Both the position numbers and the translations under genes were made by a program. Shown one piece after another: positions 31,991 through 43,733 of a DNA stretch of 64,000 bases. Source of the stretch: Bretschneidera sinensis. Its lineage: Eukaryota; Streptophyta; Magnoliopsida; Brassicales; Akaniaceae. Position 1 is the first letter of the stretch. The number at the start of each line of letters is the position of its first letter. The stretch covers positions 69,545,317 to 69,609,316 of the forward strand of contig CM043701.1 in assembly GCA_023935145.1 (NCBI GenBank). Direction: 5' to 3'. The notes beneath the pieces are model-generated. The model was not told where the DNA came from, ran no database searches, and saw nothing but the letters and a program-made list of their open reading frames with translations.

Positions 31991-32171
31991 TGATAAGTGC
32001 TTAAATAGTCATATTTAAGCCCATTAATTTACACTTTTTTAGGCTCTTTATTTATTTATTTCTATGGATTCTACTTCATTTTCGTGTTTTATGTGTTTTT
32101 CACAAGACTTGGACAAAAAGATGATAATTTGGAGCTTTTAGAAGCAAAATTCAAGATCTTCCATCCAGTAA

Positions 32172-32285
32172 GGTGCGCTCGAGCGCACCCTATTAAGATC
32201 GAGCGCACAAGAGCATGAGTGTACTTGAAGAAGGCTCAAACGCACACTTGCACTCGAGCGTATCCCGCATACGCTCGAGCGCAAT
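32172..32285 (+). promoter_or_regulatory. CpG-rich palindromic block upstream of the H TATA box
   Basis: GTGCGCTCGAGCGCAC is a perfect 16-bp palindrome, followed by degenerate copies of the half motif CTCGAGCGCA. The block ends about 86 bp before TATAAATA. In the 3' LTR several CG pairs are CA or TG and one copy is partly deleted. Confidence 0.65.
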
Positions 32286-32370
32286 CACTCCAGAGGCGGC
32301 AGAGCTAGATATGGAAAGAAGTCTTCTGACTCCAAAAAATAATTAGGGTTTTAGGACATCAAGAGGACCC

Positions 32371-32378
32371 TATAAATA
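32371..32378 (+). promoter_or_regulatory. TATA box of the H 5' LTR
   Basis: TATAAATA between two CCCT repeats. The 3' LTR lacks these 12 bases (near 44101), a deletion between the CCCT repeats that removed the box. Confidence 0.7.
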
Positions 32379-33283
32379 GCCCTGTAAAACATATAAACCA
32401 TACCTTTTGTTCTAGATTCAAAGTAGAGAGCTTAAGAGAGGAATTGACGACTCGTCTCCCGAGTCTTCTTCGGTTTTAGTTTTCTGTTTTTATTTCATTA
32501 TGTTTAGAATGTTTAGTTTACTTAGCATGTGTAACTAAACTCCTATAGGGCTCGATTGAAGCCCTAGTTATGCTTTTCCACATGTTCATTCATTGATTAT
32601 CTTTGCTATAGCCTTGCTAGAATATTTAACTTGATTAATACCTGTTTATATTTACATTCCTCATATGTATGTGCCTGATCAACGTATGTATGTGGTATGG
32701 ATAAGTTAGTCAAATCAATTTGGATGACCAAGTCTTGAGTTCGACATTAGTAACAAGGGATATCAACACTGGATTCCTAGGTTAATCAACGTGGGAAACC
32801 GGGAGCAAACCAAGCCCTAGGTCCCGTGTGGTTGCCGATCTCCATAGCCCTCATGCTCTTTTAAGGAACAACTCAGTATACACCCATACTGAATCCCTTA
32901 AGATAGAAAAGAGTTAGAGTATACACCATGCCTAACTCGTTGCATAGGGAGATCAATAGCCTAAGGTGTGGACCAAGCCCTTAGGTTGGCAACCGTTAGA
33001 TATTCATGATAAGGCTAGAGCATTGAAGCTTTACTTAGTGGGAAAGTATAATTAGGGTGGATAAGATAGTCCTATGTTCCCATTATTATTATTTACTCAC
33101 AATCAAACTGCTATTTCTCTTTTTAAACTTGAAGAAACTAATTCTAAAACGAAATTCACCAATTCCTGTGGAAATGATCTCGCACTTGCACACTATGCTA
33201 CCATAGACCTTGTGCACTTGCAAGTAAAACTAGGATGGTTATTTGCTTATTTATTTAGGTAGATAATCGCTCCAACAAGTTTT

Positions 33284-33300
33284 TGACGCCGTTGCCGGGG
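33284..33300 (+). promoter_or_regulatory. PBS of element H (tRNA-Asp type)
   Basis: TGACGCCGTTGCCGGGG matches the tRNA-Asp complement at 16 of 17 positions, six bases after the LTR. Confidence 0.9.
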
Positions 33301-33479
33301 AATGCACTAAATTTCTTTTCAGAATTAATTTTTCATTTAGTTTAATTATTGTTATTTCCTTTTTATTCTATTCTATTCTTAATTATTGGGTTCACCTTAT
33401 TTTTCGTTTCATTAAAACCCTAATCAATTTCTTTTTTTCTCTGCTTCAGGTACTCCAGGAGAGCTTTCTGTGCCACTTG

Positions 33480-34061
33480 CGATCGAGCACACCGTCCTGT
33501 GCAATCGAGGGCAATTGAGGCAGAGAGTCATCCGAGCAGCAGTGTTTGACTACTGCACTCACGTAACTGCCACCGATTCATACACGGACATCGATCCAAG
33601 CATCCAGCATTCCTTCCCCTTGATCTTGAGCTAGAGAGAACTATCCGACAAAGACTTAGAGACAACTCGAAAAAGGACGAAGGAGGAATTGAGGAAGACA
33701 CACCAATAGCAGAGCAGATAGCCGAGCAGCAACCGCCTGAGCGGAGGCTGATGAAGCAATGCTTCATCCCGCAGAACCTCCATCAACCTTCATTCATTGC
33801 ATATCAACCTGAGGCGGAAGGAAACTATTACATATCTCCACAGATACTAAGTGCACTGACTCACTTTAGGGGTACACCGAGTGAGGATCCACATTTTCAC
33901 CTTCGAGAGTTCTCCGACCTCTGCAAATTCCAGCACATACGAGGCTTAGACGAAGAAGGAATAAGGTTAATTCTTTTCCTTTTTTCCTTGGAAGATAATG
34001 CTAAATTATGGTATAATTCTTTGCCTGCAGTTTTCATCCACACTTGGGAGGAGTTGGCTAG
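33480..34061 (+). pseudogene. Gag of element H, N-terminal part (before element I)
   Basis: The gag domain is readable from 33751: PEAEGNYYISPQILSALTHF, DPHFHLREFSDLCKFQ, GIRLILFLFSLEDNAKLWYNSLP and HTWEELA, matching the conserved retrotransposon gag core. It is cut after Ala at 34061 by element I and resumes at 39904 with SKFLRKFFPAQKT. Upstream text from 33480 (leader or N-terminus) has stops and contains further GCGATCGAGCAC motifs. Confidence 0.85.
34057..34061 (+). other. Target site duplication of I, left copy
   Basis: GCTAG, identical to 39899-39903. Confidence 0.95.
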
Positions 34062-35372
34062 TGATGAGTGCCAAATATTGCATATTTTGGCCACTTAATT
34101 TACATTTGTTAGCTTAAAAAGTTGTTACTTTGAGTTTTTTTTCGTTGTTTTTCAGGTTTACAAGCACTGGGAAAAGAGTTCACTAAAATTGCCAGAATTG
34201 CCAGTATAGATTAGTCATTTTTGTGGATTTTACTGTATTGATCAGGAAGAACCAGGAGATAAGCCATATATGCTTGGAAAGATCCGGAAGTCTATTTTCT
34301 GAGAAATTTTACGGCTCGTAAAAATTATTTTTCTAGAGAAATTTATGGCCGTTTTAGTAGACAAGGGTCGAGCTGAAGATATCTAGTGCGATCGATCGCA
34401 CCAGACTTGCGATCGATCGCAAGTGCGCACTCACACATCCCACATTGGTTAAAAATGCTTTGCAATGCACCAGCATGCGATCGATCGCACCATGCTACGA
34501 TCGAGTGCACTCGGGCAGTATCCCACATCGAATTTGCAACTCATTATGCTCCGAGACTCCCCCTATGAAAGCACAATCTCAATTCATCATTCAGTGTGCA
34601 ATTCCTGGGCCATTTGGTGTAATCCAGTAGACGTCTGCTAGCATTCTGGTGGATCCCGAAGGCTTTGCTACCACGAGAGGAAGCGCCGCCTAACAGCGAG
34701 TGAAATTTCTCCCATGTATAGTAATTTATTTCTTTTTATTTAGTTTTAAAGTTTAATGTTTAGCACTTGTATTGTGAACTTTAGTTTCATAATTATGAGA
34801 GGCTAAAATCTTCAGCTAAGGTTGAAGATGAAGCCTTTCCTTTGTTTAGTATTATATTTTCAGATTTGCGCATAACAATTCTGATGTTTTTAGTATAAAT
34901 GTTCTGTTCAATTATTTGAGTAGATCTTATGATTGATTGCTTTTAATTGTTAAATTGGATATTCCTTGTGTTTCATCTGATGGATACATCGAATCATTTT
35001 CGATTAAATTGGATTTCCTTTGTGATTTGTTAAAAGCGGATACATTGGATGCTTTTGGTTTAATTGGGATATTAAAGTTGGATTCATGGAATTTTTTTAT
35101 TACTTTTATATAGAACATGAAAATATATGCTTAACTTTGGTGGGGTGGATTCTAAAACCTTAGCTATTTTATCATTTGCTTTGAAACAATTTAGTTTAAG
35201 TCTATATTTCTTTGCACAATATAATACAAAATTCGGAACTAGGTTAAAATATGGTTAGTTTAGATAAAATTATATTTTCACAACGCAATTCCCTATGGAT
35301 TCGACCTCGCACTTGCACAACACTATATTGCAAACGACTCGTGCGCTTGTGAGTAATTTAAAACTCACAACA
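34062..35372 (+). repeat. 5' LTR of element I
   Basis: Starts TGATGAGTGCCAAATATTGC and ends AAACTCACAACA. CpG palindromes TGCGATCGATCGCA (34387-34400) and TTGCGATCGATCGCAA (34407-34422) lie upstream of a degenerate TATA (TATGAAA, 34564-34570). Aligns with 38593-39898. Confidence 0.95.
34387..34512 (+). promoter_or_regulatory. GCGATCGATCGC palindrome cluster in U3 of I
   Basis: Two perfect palindromes (14 and 16 bp) and two further copies at about 34478 and 34497 (GCGATCGATCGCAC, ACGATCGAGTGCAC). The 3' LTR copies at 38919-39020 have lost several CG pairs. Confidence 0.7.
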
Positions 35373-35378
35373 AGTTTT

Positions 35379-35395
35379 TGGTGCCGTTGCCGGGG
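35379..35395 (+). promoter_or_regulatory. PBS of element I (tRNA-Asp type)
   Basis: TGGTGCCGTTGCCGGGG, one mismatch from the tRNA-Asp complement, six bases after the LTR. Confidence 0.9.
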
Positions 35396-35550
35396 AATTG
35401 TTTTGTTTGTGAAATTTTTGTCTAAATTAATTTTATTTTTCGACTAGTTTAGTTAGAATTTTTGTTTTCTTTTTTTTAATTCTAATTTTAATTTTATTTT
35501 AGTTTATTTGCATTTGCCCAAAAATAAAATAAAATAAAAATATAAAAAAA

Positions 35551-37214
35551 TGTGGATGAATTCAGCGTCGGTTTCACAGTCTTTAAAGGATGCCCTCAAG
35601 GATTTCATGAAGATGATCGGCCAGTCCATCAATACAACCAATACATTCAACTTATGCATTTAGCACAGAATTGTCCATTTATGCCGGCTTTTGTCTAGTA
35701 TCCCATAGAACAAATGAATGCTTTCAATGACTGTCGGTGGCAATCAAATGGATCTTACTCCGAGTCGTATAATCCAGGGTGGTGGAACAACCCTAATTTT
35801 TCATGGAAGCAGAACCAACTGATAAATCAGGGAGGAGCCCTTCATCATGCTCACAATCAATACCCTCCGGGATTTCCTCCACCAGTTCCAAGTTATGGTC
35901 TCTCAGCCCATTCAGCACCATCACCCGCTTACCAAGCTCCCACTAAAGCACCAGCGTTGGTTTCACAGTCATTGGAGGACGCCCTCAATGATTTCAGGAA
36001 AATGATCGGCCAACCCATAAGCGGAGTAAGGAGTGCACAAATAGTAAACACCCAAGTGATTGCTAAGATAGAGAGTCAAATAGGGCAAATTGTAAGTCAC
36101 TTGGGTGAAAGAGAGAAGGGAAAGTTCCCTAGTCAGCCTGTGCCCAACCCGAAAGGATAGTTTGTGGTTGGAACAAGTGCAATCAATTGTCACATTAAGG
36201 TCTGGGAGACAAGTGGACAATCGAGTGAAAGAGAACCCTGCTATGCAGCAAGGGCAAGGAAGTGGCAACAAGGAGAAAAGAGATGTTGAGCCATCTACAG
36301 CCACACCTACTGTTAAAAACCCTCCTAAGTCGTTTATACCTAAAGCGCCTTACCCTGAGAGACTACAAGCGCCCAAGAAAGGAGGGCAGTCTCAGGACTT
36401 TGTGGAGGCTTGCTTTGCTCAGTTTGGAGAAGATTTGGATTTGGATAAGCTACTTGAGCAAGCAATGCTATCTTGGAGTTTATTCTTCGGGAGAGCAGTA
36501 AGACGGAGGAGACTGTGGGTGAATCAAGCATTGAGGACCCCCTGGAGGCATGCTTTGCTCAGTTTGGAGAGGATTTGGATTTAGATAAGTTGCTTGAGCA
36601 AGCAACTGCTACTTTGGAGTCTACTCCTCAGAAGAGCAGTGAGACGGAGGAGACCACAGCACCTGAACCACCCAAGAAGGAACTTAAGCCTTTACCGAAC
36701 AATCTTAAGTATAAGTTCCTAGGTCCAGCAGTTCCTTTGCCTGTGATTATAGCTTCAGATTTGGTTGAGGCTCAAGAGGATAAATTAGTGGACAATTTAA
36801 AATAGCACAAGGAAGCTATCGGCTGGACTATTGAGGATGTCAAGGGAATCAGCCCTCATGGTGATGCTCAAGTTACGTGTGGAAGAGAATATCAAGCCAT
36901 CGAGGGAGCCACAAAGAAGGCTCAACACAGCTATGCAAGAGGTTGTGAGGATTGAAGTGATAAAGCTGTTTGATGCAGTGATCAATTATCCAATCTCTGT
37001 TAGTAAGTGGGTGAGCCTGATTCATGTCATGCCCAACCGGGCTGGAGTAACGATAGTGAAGAATAAGGACGATGAGTTGGTGCCAATTCGTGTTCAGTCA
37101 GGATGGAAAGTATATATAGACTACCGTAAGTTGAATGCTGCCACAAAGAATGATCATTTTCCACTCCCATTTATTGATCAGATGGTGGAGCGCTTAGTTA
37201 GGCATGATTGCTAA
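35551..37214 (+). pseudogene. Gag C-terminus and RT start of element I, mostly deleted
   Basis: The first in-frame text (SVSQSLKDALKDFMKMIGQ) repeats later as LVSQSLEDALNDFRKMIGQ (about 35961), so the gag end was partly duplicated. YNPGWWNNPNFSWKQNQ is the conserved post-capsid linker; no zinc knuckle or capsid is present. ALSTQ-like and TLRSGRQVDN text leads to a 140-bp tandem duplication (36405-36684). No protease follows; instead KKELKPLPNNLKYKFLG and the RT start appear (HKEAIGWTIEDVKGIS, INYPISVSKWVS, YIDYRKLNAATKNDHFPLPFIDQM). RT stops at VERLVRHDC and joins the post-pol region near 37214. Confidence 0.85.
36405..36684 (+). repeat. 140-bp tandem duplication in element I gag/linker
   Basis: The text coding for EACFAQFGEDLDLDKLLEQA occurs at 36405 and again at 36545. 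The spacing of 140 is not a multiple of three, so the second copy is in another frame. Confidence 0.85.
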
Positions 37215-38592
37215 TGTTGGGTCTGGCTAAAGACGCTAAACTTAGCGCTCATGGGAGACACTCCACAGCATATCCTTTCTGTATATTTTTTTTCATATTT
37301 ATAATTAATGTTTGTTTCCAGTATTTTTTGTTTTTAAGTCTTTATTTTTCAGGGACAACGCGTACTTCAGTTCAAGTTTGGGGGTATGTTATGAGCCATA
37401 CCAGTCCAGATAGTTCTCCATATCCCAGGACAGCTCTTTCCATATTATTCACTCATTGGGATCAATGTGCAATTTAAGTTTGGGGGTATGGGAGACACAT
37501 TTCACACACTTTGTCCTAATTTGTTGTTGTTTTTTAGTGAAGATAAATGCATGTTCATGTTCGTCTGAAAATTTTGGTTGACTTGAAAAATTGTGATGTG
37601 GTTTCATTGGTGAGCTTAAAAATTTTGAACACATGATCTGATGATAGAGTTTTAAACCTTAGTTACTTACTTTAGGCATTCGAGAATTCACATGTTTGAT
37701 CTAATCTAACACGAGCACAGTAGCACATATTTGTGTGAGGTATGACATGTGATTTTAATGTCAGTGTTTCCTTATCTTAACTGAAACTGGATGACTTGTT
37801 GGATAAACACTTGGGCATAGAAAAACATGAAAAAAAAATTTAAAAAAAAGAAAAAATAATGATCATCATCAATAAACTTTTCACTGAGTAAGTGGACCTC
37901 TTGCCTCAGTAAGCAGTGAGTGTTCACGTCAAAAGGTGAGAATTTTATTCATAATGATTATTGCAAAACTTTTCGCTGAGTAACTGGACCTCTTGCCTCA
38001 GTAAGCAGTGAGTGTTCACGTCAAAAGGTGGAAATTTTGTTTAGTAGCGTTAAGGTCAGTTTAGTTTCGTAGTCTTTTTTACTCGAGTTAGTAAGTCCTT
38101 AGGGGTGTCTTTACATCTAATGCCCTAAAACCATCTGGTTTAGGAGTCATTGACTCAACACTCGTTACATGGGTCAATTAGAAAGCTTAAGGGAACTAAA
38201 CATAGCAGAGTCTTATTAAAAAAAAGAAAAATAAATAAAACTATGCCATCGTTGTTCATTCTGATGAGAAATTCTGTGAATCTTTAGACATGGAGACATT
38301 GTACATTGAAGTTATTTGGAAACTTCATCTGTATATGCTAATTCACTTTACACTGATTCAAGCTTGTGATGTCTTAGCCTGCCTCTTGTAAGTAATTAGG
38401 TTTTAAATTCTTATTCATTGTGAAGATGGGTTAGATTTTTTAAGCTTACTCATGAATGAATTTCATGATTTTGAGTGCTCCTTAAATTTTTGGATACCAT
38501 GAGTAATGAACTTATCTTTGTATTCTTTGTTTTTCATTTAGTTTTTTATTTTGTTTTGCTAAGGACTAGCAAAATATAAGTTTGGGGGTATT
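37215..38592 (+). other. 3' untranslated region of element I with G-rich tracts and hairpins
   Basis: The post-pol segment TTAGCGCTCATGGGAGACAC lies at about 37240. G-rich AAGTTTGGGGGTAT occurs at 37374 and 37476, the second after hairpin CATTG-GGAT-CAATG (37454-37467). A 92-bp tandem duplication (37874 and 37966, AAACTTTTC.CTGAGTAA) follows. The end carries hairpin TTTTGCTA-AGGAC-TAGCAAAA (38554-38574) and the PPT AAGTTTGGGGGTATT (38578-38592) beside the 3' LTR. Confidence 0.75.
38554..38592 (+). promoter_or_regulatory. Terminal hairpin and PPT of element I
   Basis: Perfect 8-bp arms TTTTGCTA / TAGCAAAA around AGGAC, then AAGTTTGGGGGTATT directly before the LTR. Confidence 0.75.
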
Positions 38593-39898
38593 TGATGAGT
38601 GTCAAATATTGCATATTTTGGCCACTTAATTTACATTTGTTAGCTTAAGAAGTTGTTACTTTGAGTTGTTTTCGTTGTTTTTCAGGTTTACAAGCACTGG
38701 GAAAGGAGTTCACTAAAATTGCCAGAATTGCCTATATAGATTAGTCATTTTTGTGGATTTTACTGTATTGATTCAGGAAGAACCAGGAGATAAGCCATAG
38801 ATACTTGGAAAGATCCGGAAGTCTATTTTCTGAGAAATTTTATGGCTCATAAAAATGATTTTTCTAGAGAAAGTTATGGCCGTTTTAGTAGACAAGGGTC
38901 GAGCTGAAGATGTCTAGTGCGATCCATCGCACCAGACTTGCGATCGATTGCAAGTGTGCACTCGCACATCCCACATCGGTTAAAAATGCTTTGTAGTGCA
39001 CCAACATGCTATCAAGCGCACTCGGGCAGTATCCTGCATCGAATTTGCAACCCATTGTGCTCCGGGACTCCCCCTATAAAAGCACCATCTCACTTCATCA
39101 TTCAATGTGCAATTCTTGGGCCATTTGGTGTAATTCGGTGGATGTCTGCTAGCATTCTGGTGGATCCCAAAGGCTTTGCTACCACGAGGGGAAGCGCCGC
39201 CCAATAGCGAGTGAAATTTCTCCCATGTATAGTAATTTATTTCTTTTTATTTAGTTTTAAAGTTTAATGTTTAACACTTGTATTGTGAACTTTAGTTTCA
39301 TAATTATGAGAGGCTAAAATCTTCAGCTAAGGTTGAAGATGAAATCTTTCCTTTGTTTAGCATTATATTTTCAGATTTGCGCATAACAATTCTGATGTTT
39401 TTAGTATAAATGTTCTGTTGAATTATTTGAGTAGATCTTATGATTGATTGCTTTTAATTGTTAAATTGGACATTCCTTGTGTTTCATCTAATGGATACAT
39501 CGAATTATTTTCGATTAAATTGGATTTCCTTTGTGATTTGTTCAAAGCGGATACATTAGATGCTTTTGGTTTAATTGGGATATTCGTTGTTTTTTGTTTA
39601 AAGTTGGATTCATGGAATTTTTTGATTATTTTTATATAGAACATGAAAATATATACTTAACTTTGGTGGGGTGGATTCAGAAACCTTAGCTATTTTATCA
39701 TTTGCTTTAAAACAATTTAGTTTAAGTCTATATTTTTTTGCACAATATAATACAAAATTCGGAACTAGGTTAAAATATGGTTAGTTTAGATAAAATTATA
39801 TTTTCACAACGCAATTCCCTGTGGATTTGACCTCGTACTTGCACAACACTATATTGCAAACGACTCGTGCGCTTGCGAGTAATTTAAAACTCACAATA
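38593..39898 (+). repeat. 3' LTR of element I
   Basis: Starts TGATGAGTGTC and ends ACTCACAATA, where the 5' LTR has CAACA. TATAAAA at 39075-39081 is intact here but degenerate in the 5' LTR. One palindrome-rich segment present in the 5' LTR (about 34480-34500) is shortened. Confidence 0.95.
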
Positions 39899-39903
39899 GC
39901 TAG
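39899..39903 (+). other. Target site duplication of I, right copy
   Basis: GCTAG, identical to 34057-34061. Confidence 0.95.
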
Positions 39904-42065
39904 CAAATTCCTAAGGAAGTTCTTCCCAGCCCAAAAGACAAGGCAAATGAGGAAGGAAATTCAATCCTTCCAACAAAAAGATAGAGATCTATTATTCGAG
40001 GCTTGGGGACACTTCAACGAGCTACTACTCAAGTGTCCACACCACAACCTACCCTAAGATGAGCTGGTACTAGCCTTTTATGAAGGATTAAATGACATGA
40101 ATAAAAGTATTGTTGATTTAGGTTGTGGAGGTGTGCTGATGGAGAAGAGCAGTGAATAAGCCATGGAGCTGTTTGAGACATTAAGTGAGCACATCCAACA
40201 ATTCTCATCCAGAAGGGGACAAGGAGTAAATTGCAAGGGCATGTATGAAGTTAATTGGTGGAATTCCAATTCAGATAGCTGCTATGGAAACGAAGATAGA
40301 TATGCTTGTAAAAGCTATTACTGCTAAGAACGCCTCACCAAGTCCACAAGCCACATAACACCAGGTATGTGCTTTATGTTCTCAATTTGATCACACTTCT
40401 GAGACTTGCCATTTATATTCATCTATAGATCCCGAACAAGCAAACTATGTGGGACCAAACAGTGCATATGCAGATACCTACAATCATGGATGGCGAAACC
40501 ACCCCAACCTCTCATGGAGCAACAATCAAAATGCCTTGAACCTTCAAGGGCAACAAAGGAACTTCCACCAAGCAGCCCAACCAGTTCAAGAGTCAAAGAA
40601 GAGTGACCTAGAGAGTATGGTAAGGCAACTGATACCATCACAAGAACAGTTTATGGCAGATGGAAGGCAAATTCAAACTGAGCAAAGACAAACAATTACA
40701 AAGCATGAGCAAACCATCCAAAGATTGGAAGCACAAATGAGCCAAATGGCTAAGGAGCTAAGTGGACGAAGGCAAGGAGAATTTCCAACCCAAACAAAGC
40801 CTAATCCTAGAGGACATCAGCAACTGAAGGTCGTTACAACTGTCAAAAATGGTAAGATTATAGGAGTTAATAAGCCAGTAGAAGCATTTCCAGCTAAGCC
40901 GTCCACATCCAAGGTAAGTGAAATGAAGAAGTGGAATGCACCTCCCTTCCCTCAAAGGTTAGTGAAGCAAAAGAAATATAAATTGCTTGATATTTTTGTA
41001 ACTTTGAGAAAAGTAAAAATTAACATTCCCTTATTAGATGCAATTAAACAAATTCCTGCTTACGCTAAATTTTTAAAAGATTGCTGCACTAATAAAAGGA
41101 AGTTTCAAGAGCATGAAACAGTGGCTCTAACTAAAGAGGTAAGTGCAGTATTGTTAAGAAAACTACCACCAAAGCTAAAAGATCCAAGTAGTTTTACCAT
41201 TCCTTGCAGGATAGGTGACCAATTTTTTGAGTGTGCACTATTGGATTTAGGAGCAAGTGTCAATTTGTTGCCATACACAGTAGTTGAAAAGCTAGGTTTG
41301 GGGGAGCTCCAACCAACATCCATTACTTTGCAATTGGAAAACAGAAGCATCAAAAGACCAAGAGGTATTCTTGAGAATGTCCTGGTAAAGGTAGGTGAAT
41401 TTATTTTACCTGCTGATTTTATTGTGTTAGACATGGAAGAATCTCCTATGCCAATACCTCTGCCCATCATCTTAGGAAGACCCTTTATGAGAATTGCAGA
41501 TACAATAATTAATGTGAAAAAGGGTATTGTAAGTATGACGGTGAATGGTGAGACAGTAGAATTTAAGATATTTGATGCATTGAAATTACCTCAAGGTGAT
41601 CATGAGGATGAATGTTTTAATGAATGTATGATGCAAAGTGCTGTCAAGCAAGCTTTTCAGGTCTATCACACTGATCCATTAGAGGCCACCCTCACCCATA
41701 GCTTCACAAGTTCGGATGTTAAGCCAGAATCTGAACATATTACTGATGACATCATTGAAGCTGTGCACCTCCTTGAAGCCTCTCCAAAGCATCTAAGTAA
41801 GTTCACTCCTCCGTTTGAAACTCTTGTGCATACTAATACTACTTTTCTCTCATCTATTGTCCAGTCACCAAACTTAGAATTGCAGCAGTTACCAGCAAGA
41901 AATCAGATAGTCACAGCACATGGACACAGAGTCACACCACATTCTGAAATTATAGTGCAACCAAGAGATGAAGATTTAGCACTCCAGACTATCCAATATG
42001 CAACACCATTAATAACACTTGAGCCACATGCAGTGGACTTTAAGTACTCCCGGCCAAAAGACTAA
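39904..42065 (+). pseudogene. Gag (C-terminal part) and protease of element H
   Basis: Gag resumes as SKFLRKFFPAQKTRQMRKE, LFEAWGHFNELLLKCPHH, then a stop at about 40055, and the decayed remainder of gag. Zinc-knuckle text CALCSQFDHTSETC lies at about 40369-40410. From 40449 an uninterrupted 538-codon frame runs: SYAD..NHGWRNHPNLSW linker, a Gln/Glu-rich coiled-coil candidate (residues 50-100), VNKPVEAFP, LRKVKINIPLLDAIKQIPAYAK, and an aspartic protease with DLGASVNLLP (Asp at residue 266), ILGRPFMRIADTIINV and FKIFDALKLP. It ends with the tail LEPHAVDFKYSRPKD, very like element D. No RT follows. The protease is the best preserved H domain. Confidence 0.9.
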
Positions 42066-43733
42066 AGTTAAAGCTGCTATAGAGAGTGCTTGAGCAGTTC
42101 CGACTTTGATAAACATGTAGTTCAAGCGCCTCTATTAAGATCAGTGGTACTGAGTACGAACTTTTTGCCATAAATGCGATCGAGCGCACTTCACAATGCG
42201 ATCAAGCGCACTCAGGGCAGACAGTCACGTGATAGTTTTAAACACATTTCCACATTTCACTCCCATACACTCAATCGTACTCTCCCTTTGACATTCACCA
42301 CCCATATTCACCATCCACCACCATCACATCCTCGATAGCCTACCTCCTGCACTCGGTACCTCTTCGACTGCACCACCTGATGACCAACAGAGAGAGGATA
42401 CCCCGTCTAGCTGAAGATGTAAAACTTAGCACTCATGGGAGGTACCCCAGACATATTTACATGTCTATTATTTTAATACTTTTCTTTTGTTTATATTTAT
42501 ATTTACATGTCTATTATTTATATTTCTTGTTTTCCGGAACAACATTTATTTTTGTATCTAGTTCAAGTTTGGGGGCGTGTTACAAGCAAGCAAGCAACCT
42601 AGTTCTCCATCTCCTAAGTCAGATCTTTCCAGGCCATACACACATTGGGGACAATGTGTATTTTAAGTTTGGGGGTAGTGGGAGATACTAGATACTATTA
42701 CACACACACTTGAAACACATGCACACACTAAGTACCCAGGTTTTTTTAGAAAAGATAAATGCATGTTCATTTGGTAACAAAAATTTTGGTTGATTTAAAA
42801 ATTTGGTAACACTTCATTAGTAAGCTTAAAAACTAGAACACCTAGTCTTGTATTAGGAATTTTACAAAGTTAGTTTCCTATCTCAAGGCACCAAAGAATT
42901 CACAAGTTTGATCCAAATTTGCACAAGCACATTTAGCACGCATTTGTGTGGGGTATGACACATAATTATTTTATATATGTTTCCATAACCTAACTGTAAT
43001 CGGAGGACTTGTTGAAAAGAACACTTTGGCATAAGAAAAATAAAGAAAAATGTTCATCATGCAAAAAGTGATTAAAAAGCTTCTAATGATCATAAAAAAC
43101 TTTCCACTGAGTAACTGGGCCTCTTGCCTCTGTAAGCATTGAGTGTTCACATCAAAAGGTGGAAATTTCATTTAGAAGCATTAAAACCTGTTAGTTCTGT
43201 AGCCTTTTTTATTTGAGTTAGTAAGTCCTTAGGGGTGTCTTTACACCTAATACCCTAAAACCATCTGGTTTGGGAGTCATTGGCTAAACACTCGTTACAA
43301 GGGTCAAATAGAAAGCTCGATGGAACTCAACATAGCAAAAATCGCATGATAAAAAGAAAAAGAAAAAGAAGCAAGTATTATGCCATTTTTGTTCTCGTTG
43401 ATAAGGAATTCGATAGAGGTTTGGGCATCGAAACCCTATACACTATAATTATATGGAAGGCCCATCTTATATGTGCTAATTCATCACACACGAATCAAAC
43501 TTGTGATGCCTTAGACCAGCCTTAGGTAAGTAACACAAGCTTTTGAAAATCTTTTTTTTTTCTCAATACAAAAATGTGTTTTTATTTTAAGCTTACTCAT
43601 AAACAGTTATAAGTTTTATGCATAACCCAAATTTTTTGAATATCATGGAAATGAATTTATCTTTAAATTTTGTTCTAACATAGTCTTTAGTTTTGTATTG
43701 CTAAGGGACTAGCAATATGTAAGTTTGGGGGTG
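42066..43733 (+). other. 3' untranslated region of element H with G-rich tracts and hairpins
   Basis: GCGATCGAGCGCAC at about 42178 and a variant at about 42199 repeat the LTR motif internally. The post-pol segment TTAGCACTCATGGGAGGTACC follows at about 42425. AAGTTTGGGGG occurs at 42565 and 42665, the latter after the 8-bp hairpin ACACATTG-GGGA-CAATGTGT (42640-42659). The last part parallels the 3' region of I. The terminal hairpin (43696-43717) and PPT (43721-43733) adjoin the 3' LTR. Confidence 0.78.
43696..43733 (+). promoter_or_regulatory. Terminal hairpin and PPT of element H
   Basis: Arms TATTGCTA / TAGCAATA around AGGGAC, then AAGTTTGGGGGTG directly before TGATAAG. Confidence 0.78.

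Larger units (their letters stand above)
31991..33277 (+). repeat. 5' LTR of element H
   Basis: Starts TGATAAGTGCTTAAATAG and ends CGCTCCAACA. CpG-rich block 32170-32285 contains GTGCGCTCGAGCGCAC (palindrome) and related GATCGAGCGCAC and ATACGCTCGAGCGC copies. TATAAATA at 32371-32378. Aligns with 43734-44998. Confidence 0.95.
34062..39898 (+). mobile_element. Element I: short, deleted Athila/Tat-type gypsy element inserted in H
   Basis: LTRs 34062-35372 and 38593-39898 flank only 3.2 kb. GCTAG is duplicated on both sides. The internal part has a tRNA-Asp PBS, a gag C-terminal remnant, a short piece of RT and a 3' untranslated region with PPT. The capsid part of gag, protease, most of RT, RNase H and integrase are missing. 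It can only have moved with proteins from another element. It is the youngest layer of the G/H/I nest. Confidence 0.93.

Noticed and set aside
43280..43525. 81-codon plus-strand frame in the H 3' region
   Set aside because: The corresponding part of I (38160-38400) is interrupted by stops and differs in frame, so no coding constraint is visible.
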